From NCBI GenBank assembly GCA_050260515.1, contig JBLNCI010000048.1:1-64000 (forward strand): a stretch of 64,000 bases of DNA, given 5' to 3'. Positions 8,122-17,362 of the stretch are shown here, in pieces. How positions within the stretch are numbered: position 1 is the stretch's first letter; every line of letters starts with the position of its first letter. The DNA is from DATJIG01 sp050260515. Lineage in GTDB: Bacteria; Pseudomonadota; Alphaproteobacteria; SMXQ01. The translations under genes and the position numbers were made by a program. A model generated the notes under the pieces. It was not told the origin of the DNA. It did not search any database and worked only from the letters and a program-made list of their open reading frames with translations.

Positions 8122-8729
8122 TGCGCGCTCTTCTTCTGGTCCTTGCGGCGCTCGCTGCCCCCGCGGTCGCACTCGCCGCGGGTCCGACGCAATCGCTCGG
8201 CGCGGACGAGGTGCTGCGCGGACGCTTCGTCCAGGAGCGCCAGCTCAGCGGCTTCAAGTCGCCGCTCAGGAGCGAGGGGCATTTCGTCCTCGCCCCCAGT
8301 CGCGGGCTGATATGGGACGCAGACAAGCCGTTTGCGGTGACCACCATCATCACCCCCGACGGTCTCGCCCAGAACATCGACGGGAGCCAGGCCCTGCGCC
8401 TCGATGCGGCGAAGGTGCCGTTCCTGTCGCGCCTGTACGACATGCTCGGCGGCGCGCTGTCGGGCGACTGGAGGAGGATGGAGGCCGACTTCACGGTCAC
8501 CCGCACCGGTAACGACAAGAGCTGGCGCGTGTCGATGGTGCCGCGCACCAGCGACAATGTCGCGATGCCGTTCCGATCGATCGAGGTGACCGGAGGACGC
8601 TTCGTCGACGTCATCGTCATGACCCGGCCCGACGGCGACACCGATACCCTGCGGCTCCTGGACCAGAGCCTCGCCAGGGGCGATCCGACGCCCGGCGAAT
8701 CCGCCGTGTTCGATTCTGCGCGGCGATGA
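8118..8729 (+). CDS. LolA-like outer-membrane lipoprotein carrier protein (APE cluster)
   Basis: A 203-residue protein with a signal peptide (hydrophobic run ending ALAAG). Its RFVQERQLSGFKSPLRSEG stretch is typical of LolA-related carriers. It should be periplasmic and may shuttle a hydrophobic or lipid-linked pigment to the outer membrane. Two adjacent ATGs (8118, 8121) are possible starts; the first makes the ATGA overlap seen throughout this operon. Corresponds by order to apeL. Confidence 0.85.
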   Translation: MMRALLLVLAALAAPAVALAAGPTQSLGADEVLRGRFVQERQLSGFKSPLRSEGHFVLAPSRGLIWDADKPFAVTTIITPDGLAQNIDGSQALRLDAAKVPFLSRLYDMLGGALSGDWRRMEADFTVTRTGNDKSWRVSMVPRTSDNVAMPFRSIEVTGGRFVDVIVMTRPDGDTDTLRLLDQSLARGDPTPGESAVFDSARR

Positions 8730-11053
8730 CCCGCCTCGCCGCCATTCTCTGGTTGTTGATCGTCGTGGCCGCCGGAGCGTATCTCGCCGCGCGGGTCCAC
8801 GAAGGGCTCCGGTTCCGTACGGATATTCTCGCGTTGCTGCCGCGCGAAGAGCGCGATCCTGCGATGCAGAGCGCGAACGACGCCGTCGGCGACGCACTTG
8901 CGCGCCACGTCGTGCTGCTGGTCGGTCATCCCGATCGCGATTCTGCGCGCGCGGGGGCGTCCTCGATCGCCGCGGCGCTTGAGGGCTCCGGCGCCGTCGA
9001 GCTCGGCGCATCGCGCTTCTCCGGCGACCGCCTCCGCCAGCTCGGCGAGCGCTACTTCCCGCATCGCGGCGGGCTCCTGTCCGAGGACGACCGCCGTCGG
9101 TTGCTGGACGGCAAGGCCGACGAGATAGCCAGCCGCGCCCTGGCCCAGGTGTACGGGGTCGTCGGCATGGCGGACGCGCGGCTGCTGCGCGCCGACCCCT
9201 ATCTGCTCATGCCGGCGTTCCTCGCCGCGTTGCCGCTGCCGATGTCCCGTCTCACGCTCGACGACGGGATGCTCACCGTCCGCGCGGACGGCACCACGTG
9301 GATCCTCCTGGCCGGACGCGTGCTTGGCGATCCCTACAATCTCGACGTTCAGGAACGGGTCACCCACGCGCTCGACACCGCCATGACAGCCGCAGACGCG
9401 GCGCATCCCGGCATCGGGCTTCTCCGCCTCGGAGCCGTCTTCTACGCCCGCGCCGGCGGCGAGCAGGCGCTGCACGAATCGTCGATGATCGGCATCGCCT
9501 CGGTGATCGGCAGCGTCGTGCTGGTGCTCGCGGTGTTTCGCTCGCTGACGCCACTGTGGCTCAATCTGCTCGCCGTCGCCGTCGGTGTCGTGGTCACGTC
9601 GGCCGTCTGCCTGCTCGTGTTCGGCGAGTTGCACGTCGCCGCACTCCTGTTCGGCGTCAGCCTCATCGGCATCGCCATCGACTATGGCCTGCAGTATTGC
9701 GCCGAGCTGTTCGCGCCCGACTATGCGCCGCCGCGCGAACGGCTGCGGCGGGTCCTCACCGGAATCACCGTGGGCGTCCTCAGCGTCACCATCGGGTACC
9801 TGACGCTGCTGGCGGCGCCGTTCCCCGGGCTCCACCAGATCGGCGCCTTCGCCGCCGTCGGGCTGCTCGCATCGTGGACGACGGTCGTGCTGTGGCTCCC
9901 GGCGCTCGACCGCTCGCAGCGTCCCACCCACGGCGCGGCGCTTCTCGCGGCGGCGTCGCGGGCCCTGTCGTTCTGGCGCGAACCCCGTCGCCGCCCCTTA
10001 CGGCTTTCGGTGTTCGCCGCCATTGCCGTCGCCGGCGGGCTCGGACTCCTCCGCGTCCATGCCGACGATGACGTGCGCCACATGCAATCGCTGTCACCGA
10101 CGTTGGTCGCCGAGCAGGATCGCCTGCAGGCGCTCACCGGCATCGGCGCGACGAGCCAGTTCTTCCTCATCCGCGCCGCCGACGAGGAGACCGCGCTCGA
10201 GCGCGAGGAGGCGCTCAGCGAGCGACTCCGGCCGCTGGTGCGCGAGGGCGCGCTGCAGGGCTTCCAGTCACCCGCCCAGTTCGTGCCGTCGGCCGCGCGG
10301 CAGCGCGACAATCGCGCGTTGGTGCGGGACCGCCTGTTCGGCGACACGTTCGCCGACTATCTGCGCCGGCTGAACCTCGACGCCCCTCCCATCGCACCCG
10401 ACGCCGACGCGGCGCCGCTGAGGCTCGCCGATGTGCTCGACGCCAACGGACCGCTCGGGTTCCTGTCCTCGCTCGTGCTCGACACCGGGAACGGGGCGAC
10501 GCATGTCGTCATTCTCGACGGAGTGAAGCGACGGGACGCGGTGGCGAGCGCGGCCGACGGCCTGGACGACGTCCGCTTCGTCGATCCCGCCGGACAGTTC
10601 AGCGCGCTCATCGGCAAGTACCGGGTGCGCGGAGTCATGCTGCTCGCCGCCTCGGCGGCGCTGATGGCGCCGCTGCTGCTGTGGCGCTATGGCCTGCGCG
10701 GCGGTGCGTTGGTGATGGTGCCGACGTTGGTCGCGGTGATGCTGGCGCCCGCCGCCCGCGCGCTGTTCGGCGCGCCGTTCACCTTCTTCGACGCCATGGC
10801 GCTGGTGCTGGTCCTGTCGATCGGCATCGACTATGCCGTCTTCCTCGCCGAGACCGACGCCACGCGCGCCCCGGTGACGCTGCTCGCCGTCGCGCTTGCC
10901 GCCGCGACGACCTTGATGTCCTTCGGCCTTCTGTCCCTCAGCAGTGCGAGCGCCGTCCATGCCTTCGGCACCACCATGCTGATCGGCGTTCTCACGGCGG
11001 TGGCTCTCGCTCCGCTGGCGACCGGCGTCGGCAAGGCGCGACGGCGATCATGA
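8726..11053 (+). CDS. MMPL/RND-family exporter
   Basis: A 775-residue inner-membrane transporter of the MMPL type. It has one N-terminal membrane helix, a periplasmic domain, a bundle of helices (about 240-400), a second periplasmic domain and a last bundle (about 635-765). GIDYA-type loops occur in both bundles. By position it equals apeM. In this setting it is the likely exporter of the pigment or its lipid-linked form, working with the LolA-like protein and the lipoproteins. It overlaps the LolA-like gene by 4 nt. Confidence 0.88.
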   Translation: MTRLAAILWLLIVVAAGAYLAARVHEGLRFRTDILALLPREERDPAMQSANDAVGDALARHVVLLVGHPDRDSARAGASSIAAALEGSGAVELGASRFSGDRLRQLGERYFPHRGGLLSEDDRRRLLDGKADEIASRALAQVYGVVGMADARLLRADPYLLMPAFLAALPLPMSRLTLDDGMLTVRADGTTWILLAGRVLGDPYNLDVQERVTHALDTAMTAADAAHPGIGLLRLGAVFYARAGGEQALHESSMIGIASVIGSVVLVLAVFRSLTPLWLNLLAVAVGVVVTSAVCLLVFGELHVAALLFGVSLIGIAIDYGLQYCAELFAPDYAPPRERLRRVLTGITVGVLSVTIGYLTLLAAPFPGLHQIGAFAAVGLLASWTTVVLWLPALDRSQRPTHGAALLAAASRALSFWREPRRRPLRLSVFAAIAVAGGLGLLRVHADDDVRHMQSLSPTLVAEQDRLQALTGIGATSQFFLIRAADEETALEREEALSERLRPLVREGALQGFQSPAQFVPSAARQRDNRALVRDRLFGDTFADYLRRLNLDAPPIAPDADAAPLRLADVLDANGPLGFLSSLVLDTGNGATHVVILDGVKRRDAVASAADGLDDVRFVDPAGQFSALIGKYRVRGVMLLAASAALMAPLLLWRYGLRGGALVMVPTLVAVMLAPAARALFGAPFTFFDAMALVLVLSIGIDYAVFLAETDATRAPVTLLAVALAAATTLMSFGLLSLSSASAVHAFGTTMLIGVLTAVALAPLATGVGKARRRS

Positions 11054-11112
11054 CCGGCGGCACCGCCCGTTTCCGGCTATCATCCGCAACCCCTGTCCGG
11101 AGGAGTCTGTCC

Positions 11113-11697
11113 GTGCGTTCGCGTATCGCCGCCGCCCTGTCGCTCATGATCCTTCTCGGCGGCTGTGCCGCGCGCACGGGGGAGCTCCCCGCCAACGCGG
11201 TGCGGATCGGCCCGTCGACGGCCATCGTGATGCCGGCCCCAGCGGACCTCGACCGCTCGATCGAGGCGGCGCAGCTCGCGACAGCGCGCTACGGCGACCA
11301 GACCTTCGTGTTCGAGACGCGGATCAGCGTCACGCCGGACATGTTCCGGCTCGTCAGCGTCGATACTCTGGGCCGCAGGACGATGTCGATCGCCTGGACG
11401 GGCGGCGGCGTCTACTACGAGGCGGCGTCGTGGGTGCCCGAGCAGTTGCGGCCGGAGAACGTGCTGGCCGACATCGTGCTGCTGTATTGGCCCGAGGAGA
11501 CGGTGCGTCACGCGCTCGTCGGCGGCACTCTGCAGGTCGCCCCCGGTCGCCGGACGGTCGTCGCCGACGGCAAGGACATCATCCGCGCCGAGTTTCATCC
11601 CGCGCGCGCCGGCGATCCGTGGACCGGGACGCTCCACTACGAGAACGTCGCGTGGGGCTATGTCCTCGACATCCAGTCGCAGGAAGGAGGGCAATGA
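11113..11697 (+). CDS. DUF3261-type lipoprotein (APE cluster)
   Basis: A 194-residue predicted lipoprotein (lipobox LLGGC), corresponding to apeN. The GTG at 11113 is preferred because GGAGGAG lies about 8 nt upstream and it begins directly with a signal sequence. An ATG at 11050, overlapping the exporter stop, is an alternative and would add 21 residues. The central part is rich in beta-type segments. Members of this family accompany APE exporters; a role in outer-membrane insertion is inferred. Confidence 0.8.
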   Translation: MRSRIAAALSLMILLGGCAARTGELPANAVRIGPSTAIVMPAPADLDRSIEAAQLATARYGDQTFVFETRISVTPDMFRLVSVDTLGRRTMSIAWTGGGVYYEAASWVPEQLRPENVLADIVLLYWPEETVRHALVGGTLQVAPGRRTVVADGKDIIRAEFHPARAGDPWTGTLHYENVAWGYVLDIQSQEGGQ

Positions 11698-12884
11698 CGG
11701 CCCTCTTCCTCACGGACTGCGGCATCGTCACGCCGCTCGGCCGCGGCAAGGCCCACGTCGCCCGGGCTCTGTTCGCGGGCCGCGGCGACGGCATCGTGCC
11801 GAGCGGGGACCTCGCTCCGGGGCGATCGGTGCCGGTCGGCGCCGTGGCCGCTCCCCTGCCCGCCGTGCCTCCCGACCTCGCGCTGTTCGACAGCCGCAAC
11901 AATCGGCTCATGCAGGCAGCGCTCGACGAGATCTCGGAAACCGTCGCCCGTGCCGTCGCGCGTCACGGCGCCGACCGCATCGCCGTCGTCCTCGGCACCA
12001 GCACATCGGGCATCTCCGACGGCGAACAGGCGCTCGCGGCCCAGCGCCGATCCGGCGCCTGGCCGAACGGCTTCCATTACCGGGCCCAGGAGACCGGCAG
12101 CCTCGCGGAGTACGCGGCGCGGAGCCTCGGCGTGACCGGCCCCGCCTACACCATCGCCACTGCCTGCTCGTCGAGCGCGAAAGTCTTCGCCTCGGCGCGG
12201 CGCCTGATGCGCGCCGGGCTCATCGACGCAGCGGTGGTCGGCGGCGCCGACACCCTGTGCCGGATGACGATCGGAGGCTTCGGCGCGCTGGAGGCGCTGT
12301 CGAAGACCCGCTGCAACCCGTTCAGCGCCAACCGCGACGGCCTCACCATCGGCGAGGGCGCCGCCGCCTTCCTGATCGAGCGCGAACCGGGTCCGGTGCG
12401 GCTCCTCGGCATCGGCGAGACCTCGGACGCCCACCACGCGACGGCCCCCGACCCCGACGGGGCCGGCGCGCGCGCTGCGATGTTGCAGGCCCTCGGCGAT
12501 GCCGGTTTAATGCCGGCGGATATCGGCTACATCAACCTGCATGGCACCGCGACAGTGCTCAATGACGCGATGGAGAGCAAGGCCGTCGCGGCGGTCTTCG
12601 GCGACTCGACCCCATGCAGCTCCACCAAAGGCATGACCGGGCACATGCTGGGCGCCGCCGGCGGGTGCGAGGCCGCATTCCTGTGGCTGACGCTGCATCC
12701 CGAGTTCAATGGCGACGGCCTGCTGCCGCCGCATCTCTGGGACGGAGTCGCCGATCCGACCCTGCCCGCGCTGAACCTGGTCACGGTCGGCGCCGAGGCG
12801 CCCCGTGGGCGCGGCGCGATGCTCAGCAACTCGTTCGGCTTCGGCGGCAGCAATGCCGCGCTGATCCTGGGGCGCGACGGCTGA
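11694..12884 (+). CDS. apeO: beta-ketoacyl-ACP synthase, elongating subunit
   Basis: A 396-residue condensing enzyme with a complete Cys-His-His triad: Cys158 in TACSSS, the His of NLHGTAT and the His of KGMTGH. Expected to pair with the chain-length factor at 1817 and extend the aryl-ACP with malonyl-ACP. The ATG at 11694 overlaps the lipoprotein stop and lies just after GGAAGGAGG. The start is chosen on these grounds over longer in-frame options. Its TGA overlaps the next ATG by one base. Confidence 0.9.
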   Translation: MTALFLTDCGIVTPLGRGKAHVARALFAGRGDGIVPSGDLAPGRSVPVGAVAAPLPAVPPDLALFDSRNNRLMQAALDEISETVARAVARHGADRIAVVLGTSTSGISDGEQALAAQRRSGAWPNGFHYRAQETGSLAEYAARSLGVTGPAYTIATACSSSAKVFASARRLMRAGLIDAAVVGGADTLCRMTIGGFGALEALSKTRCNPFSANRDGLTIGEGAAAFLIEREPGPVRLLGIGETSDAHHATAPDPDGAGARAAMLQALGDAGLMPADIGYINLHGTATVLNDAMESKAVAAVFGDSTPCSSTKGMTGHMLGAAGGCEAAFLWLTLHPEFNGDGLLPPHLWDGVADPTLPALNLVTVGAEAPRGRGAMLSNSFGFGGSNAALILGRDG

Positions 12885-13354
12885 TGCGGACCTGCGCCCA
12901 CCCGATCGCCGCGCTGCTGCCTCATGCGCCGCCGATGGTGCTGCTCGATTCCGTGGTCGGTTGGGACACCGACCGGGTCGCCGTCACCGTTGCGATTCGG
13001 CCCGGCATCCCGTTCTTCGTCGCGGGGCGCGGCGTTCCCGCCCACGTCGGCATCGAGTACATGGCCCAGGCGTGCGGCGCGTTCGCCGGAATCGAGGCGC
13101 TCGAGATCGGGGCGCCGGTGCGCATCGGCTACCTGCTCGGGACGCGCCGATACCGCGCCAACGTCGACTGGTTCCCTGAGGGCGTCACGCTCACCGTCAC
13201 CGCGGTGCAGATCTTCCGCGACTCGGCGATGGGCGTGTTCGAGTGCGCGATCGCCGACGGCGAACGCGAGCTCGCGACGGCGCAGCTCAATGTCTATCAA
13301 CCCGAAGAGACACAGGCCGAGGACGCGACGGGAGGAGCCGCGCGCCATGGATGA
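12884..13354 (+). CDS. apeP: second hotdog-fold 3-hydroxyacyl-ACP dehydratase
   Basis: A 156-residue hotdog protein of the 'ApeP-like / 3-hydroxylacyl-ACP dehydratase' group. It starts with PIAALLPHAPPMVLLD, and HVGIEYMAQACGAFAG forms the central helix. The His-containing loop differs from FabZ. In characterised APE systems the two dehydratases form a complex and neither is sufficient alone; that the same holds here is inference. The 3' end overlaps the reductase gene by 8 nt. Confidence 0.85.
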   Translation: MRTCAHPIAALLPHAPPMVLLDSVVGWDTDRVAVTVAIRPGIPFFVAGRGVPAHVGIEYMAQACGAFAGIEALEIGAPVRIGYLLGTRRYRANVDWFPEGVTLTVTAVQIFRDSAMGVFECAIADGERELATAQLNVYQPEETQAEDATGGAARHG

Positions 13355-14081
13355 CCGCGTGAGGACGATCCTTGTCACCGGCGCCAGCAAGGGCATCGGC
13401 CGCGCGATCGCGGTACGCCTCGCCCGCGACGGATTCCGCATCGTCGTCCACTACGGAACCGATCGCGCCGGGGCGGAGGACACGCTCGCCGCGGTACGGA
13501 GCGCCGGCGCCGACGGCCGCATCGTCGCGTTCGATATCGCGGACCGCGACGCGACCCGCGGCGCGCTCGAGCGCGATATGGAGGAGAACGGCGCCTACTA
13601 CGGCGTCGTGCTCAACGCCGGCATCGTCCGCGACGCCGCGTTCCCGGCGATGGTGGATTCCGAGTGGGACGCCGTCGTCGGCACCAACCTCGACGGGTTC
13701 TACAACGTGCTGAAGCCGACGGTGATGCCGATGGTCAGCGCCCGCAAGGGCGGACGCATCGTCACGCTGTCGTCGGTCTCCGGCATCGCCGGAAACCGCG
13801 GCCAGGTGAACTACGCGGCGACCAAGGCCGGGATCATCGGCGCGACCAAGTCGCTCGCCATCGAGCTCGCCCGCCGCAACATCACCGTCAACTGCGTCGC
13901 GCCCGGCGTGATCGAGACCCAGATGACGGCCGGAGTGCCGGCGGACGTGGTCACCGAGATCGTGCCGATGCGCCGTGTCGGCCGTCCCGAGGAGGTCGCC
14001 GCGGCGGTCGCGTTCCTGTGCTCCGACGAGGCGAGCTACATCACCCGGCAGGTGATCTCGGTCAACGGAGGCATGATCTGA
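13347..14081 (+). CDS. apeQ: 3-ketoacyl-ACP reductase (SDR, FabG type)
   Basis: A 244-residue short-chain dehydrogenase. The NAD(P)-binding TGASKGIGR is near the N-terminus, the NAG motif (LNAGIV) is present, and catalytic Ser (SSVSG) and Tyr156 in YAATK follow. It reduces the 3-ketoacyl-ACP in each elongation cycle. The ATG at 13347 has GGAGG about 11 nt upstream, a rather long spacing. Stop and next start share one base (TGATG). Confidence 0.9.
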   Translation: MDDRVRTILVTGASKGIGRAIAVRLARDGFRIVVHYGTDRAGAEDTLAAVRSAGADGRIVAFDIADRDATRGALERDMEENGAYYGVVLNAGIVRDAAFPAMVDSEWDAVVGTNLDGFYNVLKPTVMPMVSARKGGRIVTLSSVSGIAGNRGQVNYAATKAGIIGATKSLAIELARRNITVNCVAPGVIETQMTAGVPADVVTEIVPMRRVGRPEEVAAAVAFLCSDEASYITRQVISVNGGMI

Positions 14082-15304
14082 TGCGCCGCGTCGTCATTTC
14101 CGGAATGGCGGGCATCACCGCGCTCGGCGAGGACTGGCCGACGATCAAGACCGCGTTCGCCGCGGGCCGCACCGGCATCCGCTTCATGGAGGAGTGGAAC
14201 CGCTTCACCGGCGTCAACACGCGGCTCGCCGCGCCGGTGCTCGGCTTCTCCGTCGAGGACCGCTATCCGCGCAAGAAGACCCGCACCATGGGGCGGGTGT
14301 CGCAGATGGCGGTGTACGCGACCGAGCGCGCGCTCGCCGACGCCAGGCTGCTGGGCGATCCCATCGTCGCATCCGGCCGCACCGGCATCGCCTACGGCTC
14401 GTCGTTCGGCAGCCCCGACGCCGTGCTCGGCTTCTACGAGCTCAAGAAGAACGGCGCGTCGAAGCACCTCAACGCCACCAGCTACATCCAGATGATGAGC
14501 CACACGGCCGTCGTGAACATCGAGACGTTCTTCGGCGTCACCGGCCGCATGATCCCGACCTCGAGCGCGTGCACCTCGGGGAGCCAGGGCATCGGCTACG
14601 CCTACGAGGCGATCCGCTGGAACAAGGCGGACGTGATGATCGCCGGCGGCTCGGAGGAGCTCGACATCACGGATTCGGCCGTGTTCGACACGCTCTACGC
14701 CACCAGCACGAAGAACGACGATCCCGCCCACACGCCCCGACCCTATGACCGCGACCGCGACGGGCTCGTCATCGGCGAGGGCGCGGCGACGCTGATCCTC
14801 GAGGAGCGCGAGCGCGCGCTCGCCCGTGGCGCCACCATCTACGGCGAGATCGTCGGCTTCGGCTGCAACGCCGACGGCAACCACGTGACTCAGCCCCAGC
14901 CCGCCACGATGGCCGGCGCGCTCCGCCTCGCGCTCGAGGACGCGGGCCTCGCGCCCGACGCGATCGGCTTCGTGAACGGCCACGGCACCGCCACCGAATG
15001 GGGCGACATCGCCGAGACGGTCGCCACGAACGACGTCTTCGGCTCCCGCGTGCCGATCCATTCGCTCAAGGGCCACTTCGGCCACCCGCTCGGCGCCTGC
15101 GGGGCGATCGAGGCGTGGCTCTCGGTCGAGATGATGCGCGACGGCTGGATCTGTCCGACGGCGAATCTCGAAGCCGTGGACGACCGCTGCGGGGCGCTCG
15201 ACTACATCATGGGCGAGCCGCGCCGGATTCAGGTGGATCACCTGATGTCGTGCAACTTCGCCTTCGGCGGCATCAACACGGCGCTGATCGTCAAGCGGGT
15301 GTAG
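14081..15304 (+). CDS. apeR: beta-ketoacyl-ACP synthase (FabF-like)
   Basis: A 407-residue condensing enzyme with Cys164 in SACTSGSQG, His in NGHGTAT and His in KGHFGH, so the triad is complete. In the E. coli APE pathway the homodimeric ApeR makes early condensations on the aryl starter. The same role is inferred here. It is the last gene of the operon and converges on the GAF gene with only 4 nt between stops. No strong hairpin was seen in that gap. Confidence 0.9.
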   Translation: MRRVVISGMAGITALGEDWPTIKTAFAAGRTGIRFMEEWNRFTGVNTRLAAPVLGFSVEDRYPRKKTRTMGRVSQMAVYATERALADARLLGDPIVASGRTGIAYGSSFGSPDAVLGFYELKKNGASKHLNATSYIQMMSHTAVVNIETFFGVTGRMIPTSSACTSGSQGIGYAYEAIRWNKADVMIAGGSEELDITDSAVFDTLYATSTKNDDPAHTPRPYDRDRDGLVIGEGAATLILEERERALARGATIYGEIVGFGCNADGNHVTQPQPATMAGALRLALEDAGLAPDAIGFVNGHGTATEWGDIAETVATNDVFGSRVPIHSLKGHFGHPLGACGAIEAWLSVEMMRDGWICPTANLEAVDDRCGALDYIMGEPRRIQVDHLMSCNFAFGGINTALIVKRV

Positions 15305-15308
15305 GCCC

Positions 15309-15818
15309 TCACGCCCCGGCTTCGCGCGCCATGCACGCCTGGAGCGGCGCGGCCGCGGCGGCGGCGAGCGCCTCGAGGAAGGCGATGCACGACGCGTTCC
15401 CCGCGCTGACCTTGCCCCAATAGAAGCCGACGCAGGCGATCGCCTTCGGCGTCCCGATCGGCACGGCCGCGAGGCTCTTCACGAACGTCGGCCGGTAGAG
15501 CTCGTGCGGGATGCGCGGGTCGCGGTAGATGTCGGGCACGACGATGGTCTTCGCCGCGAGCATGGCGTGCCCGGTGATGCACATCGTCAGCGGAAAGCTC
15601 GATCCCTTCCACAGCGGCCCGACCGCGTCCTCGTCGACATAGCGACAGTGATCGCCGTCGCGAACGACGAAGGTCACGCCGTCGACGTCGCACTTGTGAC
15701 GCCCGGCGCCGCGGATGGTCCGGACGATCTCCGCCGTCGTGGTCGCCATGCCCAGCAAGTGGCCGGCGAGACCGAGCGCGGGCGCTGTCGGCGGCGAGCC
15801 GGTTCCGTGAGGCGTCAT
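15309..15818 (-). CDS. GAF-domain protein
   Basis: A 169-residue soluble protein, essentially one GAF domain. Typical stretches include FPLTMCITGHAMLAAKT, VVPDIYRDPRIP and SLAAVPIG. No kinase, cyclase or HTH output domain is attached. GAF domains of this sort bind small ligands or chromophores and usually sit in sensor kinases. The free-standing form, next to a receiver remnant (15905-16021) and a single receiver protein (16032), suggests a piece of a broken-up two-component module. Confidence 0.72.
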   Translation of the reverse strand: MTPHGTGSPPTAPALGLAGHLLGMATTTAEIVRTIRGAGRHKCDVDGVTFVVRDGDHCRYVDEDAVGPLWKGSSFPLTMCITGHAMLAAKTIVVPDIYRDPRIPHELYRPTFVKSLAAVPIGTPKAIACVGFYWGKVSAGNASCIAFLEALAAAAAAPLQACMAREAGA

Positions 15819-15904
15819 GCGCCGTTTCCCTGTCTGGCCGTCTTCCGTCGGCCGTCGTCGACCGATTCGCGTCAGCCGTTATGGTTGCTGTCGGGCAAAT
15901 CTAG

Positions 15905-16021
15905 GCGGCGGACGACACGGCTGTCCACGGCGGCACGCTCGATCCCGACGTGCACATGATCGGCAAGCCGCACACGTCCGAGGCGCTCGCGCACAAGCTC
16001 GACGAAGTGCTGCGGGGGTAA
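15905..16021 (+). pseudogene. remnant of a response-regulator receiver C-terminus
   Basis: The plus-strand frame after a TAG at 15902 reads to a TAA at 16019-16021 and gives a 38-residue peptide ending HMIGKPHTSEALAHKLDEVL plus two residues. The K-P pair followed by xTxExLxxKLxEVL is the last strand and helix of CheY-like receivers, notably the terminal receiver of hybrid histidine kinases. No start codon, phosphoacceptor Asp or upstream receiver half is present. It is therefore probably a decayed gene tail. It points opposite to the neighbouring regulator gene. Confidence 0.5.
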
Positions 16022-16031
16022 GCGCTGCGGG

Positions 16032-16415
16032 TTACGCGCAGTCGGCCTGGCGCACGCCGACCGCGGCGCGCACCGCGTCGACCAGCGCCTCGGGCGCCAC
16101 CGGCTTGCGCAGCACCGGGCCGATCGCCTCGTCCGAGGCGATGTCGTAGGCGGTGACGTAGATTGCCTTGAGGCGCTTGCGGTGGAAGCGCGCCACGCGC
16201 GCGAGCGCGAAGCCGTTGCCCTTGTCGAGCAGCACGTCAGTGATCAGCGCGTCGATCGGTATCTCGGGTCGGTCGAGGAGATCGAGCGCATCGAAATAGG
16301 TCACGGCCATCCGCACCGCGTAGCCGGCATTGGCGAGGGCCCGCGAGGCGTCGCGCACGAACGCCTCGTCGTCGTCGACGATCAGGACGGCCGGACGCAG
16401 GTCGAACGTGTCCAT
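16032..16415 (-). CDS. single-domain response regulator (CheY-like)
   Basis: A 127-residue receiver with all signature residues: acidic pair in VDDDE (14-16), phosphoacceptor Asp60 in LITDVLL, Thr88 and Lys104 in LRKP. No output domain, so it should act by protein contact in a phosphorelay. The ATG at 16415 is preferred; an upstream ATG at 16454 would add 13 basic residues before the fold. No cognate kinase is in the window. Confidence 0.85.
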   Translation of the reverse strand: MDTFDLRPAVLIVDDDEAFVRDASRALANAGYAVRMAVTYFDALDLLDRPEIPIDALITDVLLDKGNGFALARVARFHRKRLKAIYVTAYDIASDEAIGPVLRKPVAPEALVDAVRAAVGVRQADCA

Positions 16416-17016
16416 GACGCGCTCCGCTGGTCGGACTCGCACGCGACGCGCCATTCTCTCGCGAACTCTGCCGGAACTGTGCCGTCCCCCGGCGGAATGG
16501 CTGCCGCTATCCCCCGATGCAACCCAGCGAGGCTAACCCGGCAGACAGATCCGTACCAGCGCAGTAATGAGTTATCCACAAAATGTTAGGTGGTTTACAG
16601 TCCGCTGGCCCCGCCCGCGATTCGGCGAACGCCCACGCCCACTTACGGCACGTCGCCGCCGCGTGCGGTCGAGGGCCACCACTATTCCACCGCGGCATCG
16701 CGAGTCGGTCCGGTACCGGACCGAGCCCGGCGTCGCACCGGAACGGACCCCGTGCCGATGGGGTTTGCCGATTGGGGCGAGGCGGGAGCGCGACGCGTCG
16801 CGACACGCGTGCGCTTCACCGAGCCCTGAGCCGAGGCGAAGGTACTCCGCCTGCGCCAGCCGCTCCCCGGTCGGGTCGGTCGCTCGCTCGACCCCAGGAT
16901 TGGCCCCTCAGGCGAAGGTTCCTCCTCTGTGGGCGGAGGGCGCCACCGCGCCCTCCGCCCTGCGGAGGACCAGACATCGTCGCGATCGATGGACCGCTCG
17001 GCGCACCGCGCCGGCG
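16416..17016. other. 601-bp stretch without a supported gene
   Basis: Open frames here are high-GC artefacts with no domain-like sequence or ribosome-binding site. A perfect 9-bp DnaA-box consensus (TTATCCACA) occurs at 16572-16580 in a short AT-richer patch. It is isolated, and I see no box cluster or AT-rich unwinding region to suggest an origin. The right part (16640-16990) is GC-rich with several short inverted repeats. Confidence 0.5.
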
Positions 17017-17202
17017 CTAATCCGTCCGGTCGGAGCCGTGGTCCTTGAACATCTCGTTCCCTTCGTCGGTGCCGGCGACGGGATGGAGACTGGTGGACCG
17101 GGTCTGGTTCTGGGTCTGGGTGCCGCACGCGGCGACCGTGGTCAGCGACGACGCGAGCAGCACGAGAAGCAACGCTTTCCTGAACGCGATACCGAACGCC
17201 AT
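17017..17202 (-). CDS. tiny predicted lipoprotein (61 aa)
   Basis: A 61-residue product with a basic start, a hydrophobic core (about 9-25) and a lipobox ending at Cys26 (TVAAC), followed by a Gln/Thr/Asn-rich mature part of only about 35 residues. AGGAGG lies about 6 nt before the ATG at 17202, which strongly supports translation. In size and layout it resembles entericidin-type small lipoproteins, but no family can be assigned. It is transcribed away from the repeat at 17363-17662. Confidence 0.65.
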   Translation of the reverse strand: MAFGIAFRKALLLVLLASSLTTVAACGTQTQNQTRSTSLHPVAGTDEGNEMFKDHGSDRTD

Positions 17203-17362
17203 GTGAACCTCCTGAACGATGTCGGGGATCAACCCGGCGGCGGTCGGAAGTTCCTCGCGCCTCACCCATGCCACTGCGCCTGCGGGAACGGGCACGCGAG
17301 CGGCAGGATTGAGGCGCATCGGGCGCGGCGTTTCTCCACAGCCCTCCTTTCCACCCCCTCGG

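Noticed and set aside
8093..9931. 612-codon open frame antisense to the LolA-like and MMPL genes
   Set aside because: High-GC shadow frame: Arg/Glu/Gly-rich, no domain, and fully opposite two well-supported genes.
16572..16580. Perfect DnaA-box consensus as a sign of an origin
   Set aside because: Only one box, with no cluster, AT-rich unwinding region or dnaA/parAB neighbours.
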